A stretch of DNA of 6,677 nucleotides, taken from contig JAGACT010000135.1 in the NCBI GenBank assembly GCA_017613995.1, positions 1 through 6,677 on the forward strand, in the 5' to 3' direction. Below, one piece after another: positions 1 to 5,444 of this stretch. Each line of letters begins with the position of its first letter. Position 1 is the stretch's first letter. Under the pieces are notes generated by a model. It was not told the DNA's origin, did not search any database, and worked only from the letters and a program-made list of their open reading frames with translations. Both the position numbers and the translations under genes were made by a program. Origin of the DNA: Eubacteriaceae bacterium (GTDB taxonomy: Bacteria; Bacillota; Clostridia; Eubacteriales; Anaerofustaceae).

Positions 1-284
1 GCGAAGAGCACTGGGAGAAGATGCCCGATATCATGATCGTCTGCCCGGCAGCCATCAGGGAGGACATATCTTCTTCACCGTTCCGCTTCATGATAGACGC
101 GGGATCGGTAAAGCTCTCCAGACTGCTTGCTCCCGAGTATGAAAAGGTCGCACAGCGCCTGGGATGCATCTTCCTCGATTCCACCTACCTTGAAGGAGTA
201 TCGGAACGGGACAGCATGCATCTCACCGAGGAAGGACACCGCTCCCTGGCGGAAATGATCTTCGCAAAGATCAGCGAGGCATAA
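1..284 (+). CDS. SGNH/GDSL-type hydrolase, C-terminal fragment (5' end outside window)
   Basis: The reading frame is open from base 3, so the gene begins left of the window; an ATG at 21 is internal. About 93 residues are visible. Near the end is the D-S-M-H-L segment (bases 210-224) followed by T-E-E-G-H, which matches block V of the SGNH/GDSL superfamily, where Asp and His complete the Ser-Asp-His catalytic triad. Just before it, a Y-E-K-V-A-Q-R-L-G helix and an I-F-L-D-S strand fit the last alpha/beta unit of that fold. The Ser, Gly and Asn blocks lie outside the window. Members hydrolyse esters (lipids, acetylated sugars, aryl esters), and the substrate cannot be told from this end. The gene ends in TAA, whose last two bases begin an A run that is the T tail of the opposing tRNA operon's terminator, so the two units converge. 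Confidence 0.8.
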   Translation, partial: EEHWEKMPDIMIVCPAAIREDISSSPFRFMIDAGSVKLSRLLAPEYEKVAQRLGCIFLDSTYLEGVSERDSMHLTEEGHRSLAEMIFAKISEA

Positions 285-307
285 AAAAAAAACCGGCTCA
301 CGCCGGT
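283..307 (-). terminator. Rho-independent terminator of the tRNA operon
   Basis: Bases 292-297 (ACCGGC) and 302-307 (GCCGGT) form a perfect 6-bp stem around a 4-base loop. Reading leftward on the - strand, the stem is followed by an uninterrupted T run, seen as ten A at 283-292 on the + strand. It lies 14 bases past the CCA end of the second tRNA. On the + strand the stem is followed by CTGTATATT, a poor T tract, so the main direction is leftward. The stem is short but GC-rich. Confidence 0.8.
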
Positions 308-320
308 CTGTATATTCATA

Positions 321-397
321 TGGTGGACCTTCAGGGACTTGAACCCCGGACAAACCGGTTATGAGCCGGTGGCTCTGACCAACTGAGCTAAAGGTCC
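321..397 (-). tRNA. tRNA with CAT anticodon, probably tRNA-Ile2 (lysidine type); tRNA-Met is the alternative
   Basis: The reverse complement folds as a full 77-nt cloverleaf with an encoded CCA (321-323). It has a 7-bp acceptor stem GGACCTT/AAGGTCC, a GCTC/GAGC D stem, an anticodon stem ACCGG/CCGGT with loop CTCATAA, and a T loop TTCAAGT with one G-U pair in its stem. The anticodon CAT is at 361-363. CAT occurs in initiator Met, elongator Met and the AUA-reading tRNA-Ile2, in which TilS converts C34 to lysidine. The first acceptor pair is G-C, which argues against an initiator. C4-G69 and C5-G68 in the acceptor stem are TilS recognition pairs in E. coli, and from memory the acceptor and anticodon arms closely resemble B. 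subtilis tRNA-Ile2. Automatic annotation may call it tRNA-Met. It is the second gene of a two-tRNA operon, 12 bases after tRNA-Pro. Confidence 0.93.
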
Positions 398-409
398 ATT
401 TGTTTTCAA

Positions 410-486
410 TGGTCGAGGCGAAGGGATTTGAACCCCCGACCCCCTGGTCCCAAACCAGGTGCGCTACCAAACTGCGCCACACCTCG
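410..486 (-). tRNA. tRNA-Pro (anticodon TGG)
   Basis: The reverse complement folds as a 77-nt cloverleaf with encoded CCA (410-412). It shows an acceptor stem CGAGGTG/CGCCTCG with one T-G pair, a GCGC/GCGC D stem, an anticodon stem CCTGG/CCAGG with loop TTTGGGA, and a T arm with loop TTCAAAT. The anticodon TGG at 450-452 reads proline codons, and the C1-G72 pair and G35-G36 are typical of tRNA-Pro. The T stem carries two G-U pairs at its base, which is unusual but tolerable. It is the promoter-proximal gene of the tRNA pair. Confidence 0.96.
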
Positions 487-499
487 AAAGCACTGCAAT

Positions 500-528
500 A
501 TTTTACAACAGCGCACATTCAAAGTCAA
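500..528 (-). promoter_or_regulatory. Sigma-A (sigma-70 type) promoter of the tRNA-Pro/tRNA-Ile2 operon
   Basis: On the - strand there is a TTGACT -35 box (523-528) and a TAAAAT -10 box (500-505) separated by exactly 17 bases. The start point would be near base 493, a few bases before the mature tRNA-Pro 5' end at 486. Near-consensus boxes with ideal spacing fit a strongly expressed stable-RNA operon. Confidence 0.8.
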
Positions 529-555
529 TAAAACTATGGAATAAATTGGAATTTT

Positions 556-564
556 TGCTATAAT
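556..564 (+). promoter_or_regulatory. Extended -10 promoter for miaB
   Basis: Bases 556-564 read TGCTATAAT, a perfect extended -10 (TGn followed by TATAAT at 559-564). No good -35 box stands 16-18 bases upstream (the region near 535-541 reads TATGGAA), so the extended -10 probably compensates. It is 30 bases upstream of the miaB ATG and faces away from the tRNA promoter, with the two -10 boxes about 53 bases apart. Confidence 0.65.
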
Positions 565-593
565 AAGAGCTGATTCTTATCAGGGGAACATAT

Positions 594-1907
594 ATGAGCG
601 ACAAATACTACATCCTGACATTCGGATGCCAGATGAACGAAAACGATTCGGAACACATAGCGGGGATACTTACCGAAAAGGGCTACGAGCGGACCGATAA
701 CGTACGGGAAGCCACTGTGGCTGTGATCAATACCTGCTCCATCAGGGAGAACGCCGACGACAAGTTCTTCGGAAACCTCGGGGACCTCAAGGGAGTTAAG
801 AGGGAGAACCCGAACATGATCCTGTGCGTCTGCGGCTGCATGATGCAGCAGCAGATATTCGTGGACCGCATAAGGGAGAAGTTCCCCTACGTGGACATCA
901 TCTTCGGTACCCACAACATCGCCGATTTCGGAAACCTTCTCGACGAATTCCTGGAAAGCAGGAAGAAGATCGTCCGCATCATGGACTCGTCCCCGGTCAT
1001 CGAGGGCGTGCCCCTCAGAAGGGAATACCGCCACAGGGCCTATGTCAGCATCACCTACGGCTGCGACAATTTCTGCACATACTGCATTGTGCCCTATACC
1101 AGGGGCAGGGAAAAGAGCAGAGAAGCCGACGACATAATAAGCGAGGTAAAGTGCCTGGCCGAGGACGGAGTCAAGGAGATAATGCTCCTCGGACAGAACG
1201 TCAACTCATACGGGAAGGGCCTTAAGGAACCCTGCAGCTTCGCCGAACTCCTCAGAAGGGTATCTGAAGTGGAGGGGCTCGAGCGGATCAGGTTCATGAC
1301 GTCCCATCCCAGGGACTTTTCCGATGACATCATAGACGCCATGGCTTCATCGGATAAGATCTGCAAAAGCGTGCACCTTCCCTTCCAGGCCGGCAGCGAC
1401 AGGATCCTGAAGCTGATGAACCGCCACTACGACAGGGCCTATTATCTCGGACTTGTCAAAAAGCTCAGAGAAAGGATCCCCGGCATTACGATATCCACGG
1501 ACATCATAGTGGGCTTTCCCACCGAGACGGAAGAGGATTTCGAGGATACCCTGGACATAGTCAGAGAGTGCCGGTTCGAAAGCGCTTTCACATTCATATA
1601 TTCCCCCAGGGAAGGCACGAAGGCCGCCTCCATGGAGGGCCAGATCGATCACGAGACATGTTCAAGGCGCTTCAAAAAACTGGTAGCCGCCCTGGAGGAG
1701 GAGATCGCAGAGGGAGTCATCGTCTATCAGGACAGCGTCCAGGAGGTCATCGTGGACGGCCGCTCCAAGAGCGATGAGAACACCCTGACGGGCCGTACCC
1801 GCTCAAACAAGCTTGTCAACTTCACCGGGACCGCATCCATGGGTGACACGGTGAACGTGAAGATCACAAAAGCCAATACGTATTACCTGTACGGCGAACA
1901 GATCTGA
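594..1907 (+). CDS. miaB: MiaB, tRNA-2-methylthio-N6-dimethylallyladenosine (ms2i6A37) synthase
   Basis: MiaB is a cytoplasmic radical SAM methylthiotransferase. It adds a methylthio group to C2 of i6A at position 37 of tRNAs that read codons starting with U. The 437-aa product has the usual length and three domains. The N-terminal UPF0004 domain has cluster ligands C12 (in GCQMN), C48 (NTCSIRE) and C82 (CGCMMQ). The radical SAM core has C157, C161 and C164 (C-D-N-F-C-T-Y-C), and G-Q-N-V-N-S-Y near 200-206 is typical of MiaB. A TRAM RNA-binding domain fills roughly residues 373-437. The ATG at 594 is supported by AGGGGA at 582-587 with 6-base spacing. GCQMN, NTCSIRE and the MiaB-type core argue against the paralogues MtaB and RimO. 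It is transcribed alone and ends at a hairpin shared with the opposing operon. I see no defects. Confidence 0.97.
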   Translation: MSDKYYILTFGCQMNENDSEHIAGILTEKGYERTDNVREATVAVINTCSIRENADDKFFGNLGDLKGVKRENPNMILCVCGCMMQQQIFVDRIREKFPYVDIIFGTHNIADFGNLLDEFLESRKKIVRIMDSSPVIEGVPLRREYRHRAYVSITYGCDNFCTYCIVPYTRGREKSREADDIISEVKCLAEDGVKEIMLLGQNVNSYGKGLKEPCSFAELLRRVSEVEGLERIRFMTSHPRDFSDDIIDAMASSDKICKSVHLPFQAGSDRILKLMNRHYDRAYYLGLVKKLRERIPGITISTDIIVGFPTETEEDFEDTLDIVRECRFESAFTFIYSPREGTKAASMEGQIDHETCSRRFKKLVAALEEEIAEGVIVYQDSVQEVIVDGRSKSDENTLTGRTRSNKLVNFTGTASMGDTVNVKITKANTYYLYGEQI

Positions 1908-1908
1908 A

Positions 1909-1943
1909 AAAACGCGGAGAGCATCCACTGCTTTCCGCGTTTT
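1909..1943. terminator. Bidirectional Rho-independent terminator between miaB and the four-gene operon
   Basis: Bases 1909-1922 and 1930-1943 pair over 14 bp, with one G-T pair, around a 7-base loop. The stem has a GC core (CGCGGA/TCCGCG) bounded by A and T runs. Rightward, the T run is TTTT at 1940-1943; leftward it is six T, seen as the A run 1907-1912. It begins 1 base after the miaB stop codon and 17 bases past the stop of the converging zinc-finger-like gene, so it can serve both units. Confidence 0.88.
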
Positions 1944-1960
1944 ACTGTCTGCATTCTGTT

Positions 1961-2512
1961 TCAGTCCGTTTCAATGCGTTCATACAAGGAGATGATATTC
2001 TGAAGTTCGTCCCTTATACCCAGATACTTACCCAGCTCCCCGGGCACGGCGGAGTACATCTTTATGCTCCTGCTGACGGCTTCCTGAAGCAGTGCCATAT
2101 CGCCGGAAGCTGCGTATCCCTCATTGACCGCCGCTGAGAGCCTGAGAAAAGCCGCTTTCTTTGCCGGATCGCCGTATTCGCTGTCCGAAGCGTACTTCAG
2201 GGCGGAGGACAGATCTTTCACATGACCGCTCTTCATGTTTCCCGTGAGGTAGACCTTCCCTTCCCTTTTCGCCTTCCAGTTGGCGTTTTTCAGTGGGTCG
2301 AAGCTTACGGCGCCGCACCTAGTGCATCTTCTGTTTCCCGGCTCCCCGTAATCTTCCCAAAGATGTTCCGTGAAGGTCCTGCCGCAGTCGGCGCATCTTT
2401 TCACGCAGGGATCCGAGCTGTCCAGGTTATGGTGATCGCATCTCTGCCCGCAGCGTACGCAGACGCCGGCTCTGCTGAACTTATGACCTTTGAGCTTACA
2501 GGCGAGTGCCAT
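1961..2512 (-). CDS. Cys/His-rich zinc-finger-like protein of unknown function
   Basis: I do not recognise a named family. The 183-aa product has two parts. Residues 1-70 contain nine cysteines (5, 18, 21, 25, 36, 40, 43, 63, 66), with three C-x2-C-G knuckles at 18-22, 40-44 and 63-67 and His at 10, 27, 28 and 50. This resembles tandem C-x2-C-G...H treble-clef or knuckle units that bind zinc. Residues 96-183 look mostly helical and carry no Cys. There is no signal peptide or membrane segment. I chose the ATG at 2512 because AAGGAGGTG (2518-2526) lies 7 bases before it; a GTG at 2515, adding one residue, sits only about 4 bases from the same site. The A of this ATG is the last base of the upstream radical SAM stop codon (TGATG), which implies translational coupling. 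It is the last gene of a four-gene unit, and could be a partner, a substrate, or a nucleic-acid-binding protein. Confidence 0.85.
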   Translation of the reverse strand: MALACKLKGHKFSRAGVCVRCGQRCDHHNLDSSDPCVKRCADCGRTFTEHLWEDYGEPGNRRCTRCGAVSFDPLKNANWKAKREGKVYLTGNMKSGHVKDLSSALKYASDSEYGDPAKKAAFLRLSAAVNEGYAASGDMALLQEAVSRSIKMYSAVPGELGKYLGIRDELQNIISLYERIETD

Positions 2513-3549
2513 CACGGCACCTCCTTATCCGTACCGAAGGCCCTGGCGCAGGCCGGGGACTCGTACATTTTTTTATGGGAGAACCAGTTGTAGGAACGGC
2601 ATCCTCCGCCGCAGTAGCGGCCTATTTCGCATTCTGCGCATCTGCCGGACAGCAGTGACGGATCGAACTTCCTGTTGTAGGAAAAACCGTTCTCGTCCTC
2701 CCAGATGTCACGGAGGGAGCGTTCCCTGAGGTTCCCCTCGATAAAGTATTCGTCATACATGGATTCGCATCCCCTCACGTTTCCGGCGGAATCTATCCCG
2801 ATGCCGCTTATGCCGGCACTGCATCCTCTGTAAAAGGCCCTGCCGGACAGATTGCCTCTCAGGTATCCTTCCGACGGGGTGAAGTAACCGATGTTGTCGG
2901 CTATGCCCAGCATGAATGGGACATCGTACATGTTGTCCTCCACGAAGGATATGACGCGGCTGAAGGGGAAACGGTGGTCCACCGTACCCTCGGAAGCGTT
3001 GCCCATGGGCGAACAGGCCTGCAGCTGCCATGCGAAGATGCCCGTCGGGGCAAGTATGTCCCTGAGTTTCTCAAGACAATCGACGTTCCCGCTGTTCAGG
3101 GTGCTGATGACGGACACCGGGATGCCGCTTTCCCTAAGGATCCCAATGGCGGACAGCGCCCGATCGAAGCTGCCCTGCTGGCGGTAGCGGTCATGGACTG
3201 TACGAGTTCCGTCAATCGATACGGACACCGACGTGACTCCCGCGGCCTTCATCCTCGAGATATGCTCTTTCGTGAACATGAACCCGTTGGTTATGATGTT
3301 GACCCTTATGCCCAGATCCCGAAGCCTGGAGGCGATCACGTCCCAGTCGGGCCTCATGAAGACCTCGCCCCCGATAAGGGAGACCCTTTCGCATCCCAGC
3401 TCTCCCAGCTGCTCAGCCACGCCAAGGCATTCCTGTGTGGTCAGTTCGTTATCCCTGGCTTTGCCGGCTCTGGAGCCGCAGTAGCTGCAGGAAAAACAGC
3501 ATGCGAGGGTGATCTCCCACACACAGCCCGTGAGATTGTAAATGCTCAT
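2512..3549 (-). CDS. Radical SAM/SPASM domain protein, putative protein or peptide maturase
   Basis: The 345-aa product has a radical SAM core with C17-x3-C21-x2-C24 binding the SAM-coordinating [4Fe-4S] cluster and a G-G-E motif at 60-62 that contacts SAM. The C-terminal SPASM domain has all seven expected cysteines: C243, C261, then C304-x2-C307-x5-C313-x3-C317, and C334. This pattern holds two auxiliary clusters in enzymes such as anSME, PqqE and MftC, which modify proteins or peptides. The core starts almost at residue 9, so there is no N-terminal PqqD-like recognition domain. No sulfatase, pqq or mycofactocin gene is nearby. The ATG at 3549 fits the family start, but no Shine-Dalgarno sequence precedes it. 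It lies 9 bases after the stop of the VYxGP protein, in the same reading frame, so translation may depend on coupling. The enzyme class is certain; the substrate is unknown, and the adjacent VYxGP protein is the leading candidate by position. Confidence 0.93.
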   Translation of the reverse strand: MSIYNLTGCVWEITLACCFSCSYCGSRAGKARDNELTTQECLGVAEQLGELGCERVSLIGGEVFMRPDWDVIASRLRDLGIRVNIITNGFMFTKEHISRMKAAGVTSVSVSIDGTRTVHDRYRQQGSFDRALSAIGILRESGIPVSVISTLNSGNVDCLEKLRDILAPTGIFAWQLQACSPMGNASEGTVDHRFPFSRVISFVEDNMYDVPFMLGIADNIGYFTPSEGYLRGNLSGRAFYRGCSAGISGIGIDSAGNVRGCESMYDEYFIEGNLRERSLRDIWEDENGFSYNRKFDPSLLSGRCAECEIGRYCGGGCRSYNWFSHKKMYESPACARAFGTDKEVP

Positions 3550-3558
3550 TGTGTGAAC

Positions 3559-4014
3559 TTAATCTTCGAATGCAGCTCCGCAGGAGCTGCAGAACTTTTC
3601 GTCCTCTTTGCGCTGCGTGCCGCAACAGGGGCAGAACCTCCCCTTTTCCTTTTTGAGGAAGGATCCTCCCGATGCGGAAGGCCTGCCGCCCTTTTTCATC
3701 ATCTCGGGACCCGCGTAGACCCTTTCCATGGGAACCCTGTGAAGGTTGGAATCCCTCTGCTCGTAAAAGTCCGGTCCGTTGTATACGGCCTCGAAGATCG
3801 GTTCTTCCCGGGGTCCGTCGTTTTCGTCCATGTTGTTTTCGAAGTACTCGGGGCCGGCGTAAACGTCCTCCATACCGGGATCATCCGCGCTGCGCTCAGC
3901 CACGCTGCGGTCGAACTTGTCCTTCATGGAGAACAGCTCATTGCGGTTCCTGATGGCCCTTTCGGGATACTCCCTGTTTAATTCCTTTTTCAATTCCTTG
4001 TCTTTTTTGTCCAT
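3559..4014 (-). CDS. VYxGP-repeat protein with C-terminal zinc ribbon, function unknown
   Basis: No named family is recognised. The 151-aa product has a charged, probably helical or disordered N-terminus (residues 1-45, rich in K, E, R and D). A middle region carries three copies of E-x-V-Y-[AN]-G-P-[ED] at residues 49-56, 75-82 and 97-104. The C-terminal zinc ribbon is C128-x2-C131-x10-C142-x2-C145 with the F-C-x2-C-G style of many small zinc ribbons; C130 is an extra cysteine. There is no signal peptide or membrane helix. The ATG at 4014 has AGGAG at 4023-4027, 8 bases away, overlapping the stop codon of the upstream flavodoxin gene. The repeats lie in acidic, low-complexity linkers, the layout expected of exposed segments for modification or binding. 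Lying directly before a radical SAM/SPASM gene, it is a plausible substrate; alternatively it is a scaffold whose VYxGP motifs bind a partner. Confidence 0.88.
   Translation of the reverse strand: MDKKDKELKKELNREYPERAIRNRNELFSMKDKFDRSVAERSADDPGMEDVYAGPEYFENNMDENDGPREEPIFEAVYNGPDFYEQRDSNLHRVPMERVYAGPEMMKKGGRPSASGGSFLKKEKGRFCPCCGTQRKEDEKFCSSCGAAFED
3697..3870 (-). repeat. Three VYxGP peptide repeats within the zinc-ribbon protein gene
   Basis: The copies lie at 3838-3870 (E-D-V-Y-A-G-P-E-Y-F-E), 3760-3792 (E-A-V-Y-N-G-P-D-F-Y-E) and 3697-3726 (E-R-V-Y-A-G-P-E-M-M). The invariant residues are E, V, Y, G and P, followed by an acidic residue and two large hydrophobic or aromatic residues. The tyrosines are 26 and 22 residues apart, and the linkers between copies are not similar. 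Conservation is therefore limited to the motif, as expected for functional selection rather than recent duplication. Confidence 0.85.
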
Positions 4015-4025
4015 GATGAGCTCTC

Positions 4026-4499
4026 CTATGCCAGTGATGCAACTTTATCCAGTTTTGAATCAGATACTATGCCGTTGAGCATTCCTCCCTCCAGGAAAGT
4101 GGCTCCGGGGGCCGAGGGCTGAAGCTCCTTGACGGAATCCCCCATGCCGCTGGTGCCGGAGGTTGCGAATACCACGATCTTTTTCCCTTTCATGTCATAG
4201 GCCTCGAGGAACGTGTTCACGACAGTGGGCGCTACTCCCCACCAGATGGGGAAACCGAGATATATCGTGTCGTATTCATCGAGGTTGATGTCTCCCTTTA
4301 TGATCTCGGGACGGATGGTGCGGTCCGCCATCTCGACGCTGCTGCGGGACTTTTTGTCCATCCAGTTCAGGTCCTCCTTTGTATAGGAGATCTTCGGCTT
4401 TATCTCGTAAATATCGGCTTCGGCCTTCTGTGACAGTTTTTCCGCCACCTTTTTGGTGTTGCCTCCGGCGGAAAAGTAACATACTATTTTCTTACCCAT
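4026..4499 (-). CDS. Flavodoxin-family protein
   Basis: The 157-aa product has flavodoxin length and the FMN-binding landmarks. The N-terminal strand leads to the phosphate loop S-A-G-G-N-T (residues 10-15), where S-x-T-G-N/T-T is more usual. The P-I-W-W-G loop at 84-88 packs aromatic residues against the isoalloxazine ring. The A-T-S-G-T-S-G-M-G segment is at 112-120. The sequence resembles the flavodoxin-like subgroup found as small cytoplasmic proteins in Clostridia, some of which are annotated as NAD(P)H-dependent oxidoreductases. The ATG at 4499 has AAAGGAGA at 4505-4512, 5-6 bases upstream. It is the first gene of a four-gene unit driven by a strong promoter; the next gene starts 11 bases after its stop. 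Given the radical SAM enzyme two genes on, a role as its electron donor is a sensible inference, not shown by sequence. Confidence 0.92.
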   Translation of the reverse strand: MGKKIVCYFSAGGNTKKVAEKLSQKAEADIYEIKPKISYTKEDLNWMDKKSRSSVEMADRTIRPEIIKGDINLDEYDTIYLGFPIWWGVAPTVVNTFLEAYDMKGKKIVVFATSGTSGMGDSVKELQPSAPGATFLEGGMLNGIVSDSKLDKVASLA

Positions 4500-4563
4500 G
4501 CTTATCTCCTTTCAAACGTATCGCTGCTGCCTGTGTGATTTTGACTGTTTATTGCATTTTTTA

Positions 4564-4592
4564 ATTTTATTTCAAGGGAACGGTATTGTCAA
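4564..4592 (-). promoter_or_regulatory. Consensus sigma-A promoter of the flavodoxin/VYxGP/radical SAM operon
   Basis: On the - strand there is a perfect TTGACA -35 (4587-4592) and a TAAAAT -10 (4564-4569) with 17-base spacing. The predicted start is near base 4557, giving a leader of about 58 bases before the flavodoxin ATG. The leader shows no clear hairpin or riboswitch. Promoter strength suggests abundant, largely constitutive expression. No operator-like palindrome overlaps the boxes. Confidence 0.85.
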
Positions 4593-4613
4593 GGATGCTT
4601 TTTGCATAATAAA

Positions 4614-4652
4614 CGGAGAGCCCCTGCATCCCATCGTTGCCGGGGCTCTCCG
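4614..4652 (-). terminator. Probable terminator of the ABC transporter operon
   Basis: Bases 4614-4624 (CGGAGAGCCCC) and 4642-4652 form a perfect 11-bp GC-rich stem with a 17-base loop that can add a 3-bp inner stem. Leftward on the - strand it is followed by TTTATTATG, an imperfect T tract. It lies about 50 bases past the stop of the last ABC gene and 21 bases before the -35 box of the next operon, so it separates the two units. A weaker AT-rich inverted repeat (4654-4660 with 4671-4677) lies just upstream in the transcript. Confidence 0.65.
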
Positions 4653-4700
4653 CAAATCATTTTTAAGGAGATGATTTTTTGCATATCACAGTGGGGCCGG

Positions 4701-5444
4701 TCATATCTCCATGACAGAATCCAGCAGTTTTTGGGTATATTCCTGCTCGGGCTGCTCTATTATCTTTCTGACCGGTCCTTCCTCCACCAGGGAGCCGTCC
4801 TTCATGACCATTATCCGGTCGCACAGGCAGCTGACCACCGCCAGGTCGTGGGATACGAATACCGCGCTCATCTGCCGGTCCCGGCAGATCTCGGACAGAA
4901 GCTTCAGCACCTGGGCCTGGGACGACACGTCCAGGGCACTGGTGACCTCGTCGCAAAGCAGTATATCTGGCTTTACCGCCACCGCCCTGGCTATGGCCAG
5001 GCGCTGGCACTGTCCTCCGGAAAGATGCCTGGGAAGACGGTTCACCAGCTCCGGGGCAAGCCCCACCAGCTCGCAAAGCTCGTTTTTATCGGCTGTTTGT
5101 CCCCTTCCGCACAGACTCCTTACAGCTTCGTCTATGGAATCCGACACGGTGCGTCTCGGGTGGAAAGAGCCCACGGCATCCTGGAAGATCATCTGCATGG
5201 TGCGCAGATCCTCCTTGGTGCGTTTCCCGGACAGCTTTTTCCCGTTGAGGATGATCTCCCCTTCTGTGGGATTCTCCAATCCGCTCAGAAGCCTGAGCAT
5301 GGTGCTTTTTCCGCTCCCGCTTTCTCCGACTATCCCCAGTACTTCGCCCTTTTCGAGACGCATGTCGACGCCTCTGAGGGCGTGCACCACCGTGTCTTCG
5401 ACCTTATAATCCTTTTTAAGGCCGATGCCTTCGAGTACTATCAT
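4701..5444 (-). CDS. Peptide/nickel-type ABC importer ATP-binding protein (DppF/OppF/NikE-like)
   Basis: This is the second ATPase of an oligopeptide, dipeptide or nickel importer, which hydrolyses ATP at the inner face of the membrane. The 247-aa product has Walker A G-E-S-G-S-G-K-S-T (40-48), Q-loop Q88, signature L-S-G-G-Q (141-145), Walker B I-L-L-C-D-E (161-166) with catalytic E166, and switch H199. F-H-P-R after the Q-loop is typical of the DppF/OppF side of the pair. It ends soon after the ATPase fold and lacks the C-terminal oligopeptide extension of most DppF and OppF proteins (usually over 300 aa), which makes it closer in size to NikE. The ATG at 5444 has AAGGAGG at 5451-5457 with 6-base spacing and overlaps the upstream stop as ATGA. 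The substrate is not determined. Confidence 0.92.
   Translation of the reverse strand: MIVLEGIGLKKDYKVEDTVVHALRGVDMRLEKGEVLGIVGESGSGKSTMLRLLSGLENPTEGEIILNGKKLSGKRTKEDLRTMQMIFQDAVGSFHPRRTVSDSIDEAVRSLCGRGQTADKNELCELVGLAPELVNRLPRHLSGGQCQRLAIARAVAVKPDILLCDEVTSALDVSSQAQVLKLLSEICRDRQMSAVFVSHDLAVVSCLCDRIMVMKDGSLVEEGPVRKIIEQPEQEYTQKLLDSVMEI

Noticed and set aside
75..518. 147-codon - strand open frame spanning both tRNAs and part of the SGNH gene.
   Set aside because: It runs through two tRNA genes and a terminator; most of its peptide is translated tRNA sequence.
558..1034. 158-codon - strand open frame opposite the start of miaB.
   Set aside because: It is antisense to conserved MiaB sequence and has no independent support.
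2974..3981. 335-codon + strand open frame opposite the radical SAM and VYxGP genes.
   Set aside because: It is antisense to two genes with clear domains. Its translation matches no fold, and there is no ribosome site or operon partner.
4599..4685. 10-base direct repeat TTTTTGCATA at 4599-4608 and 4676-4685 flanking the terminator, considered as a target-site duplication.
   Set aside because: It is AT-rich and short, and the 67 bases between are a terminator with no element ends. Chance or T-tract similarity explains it.
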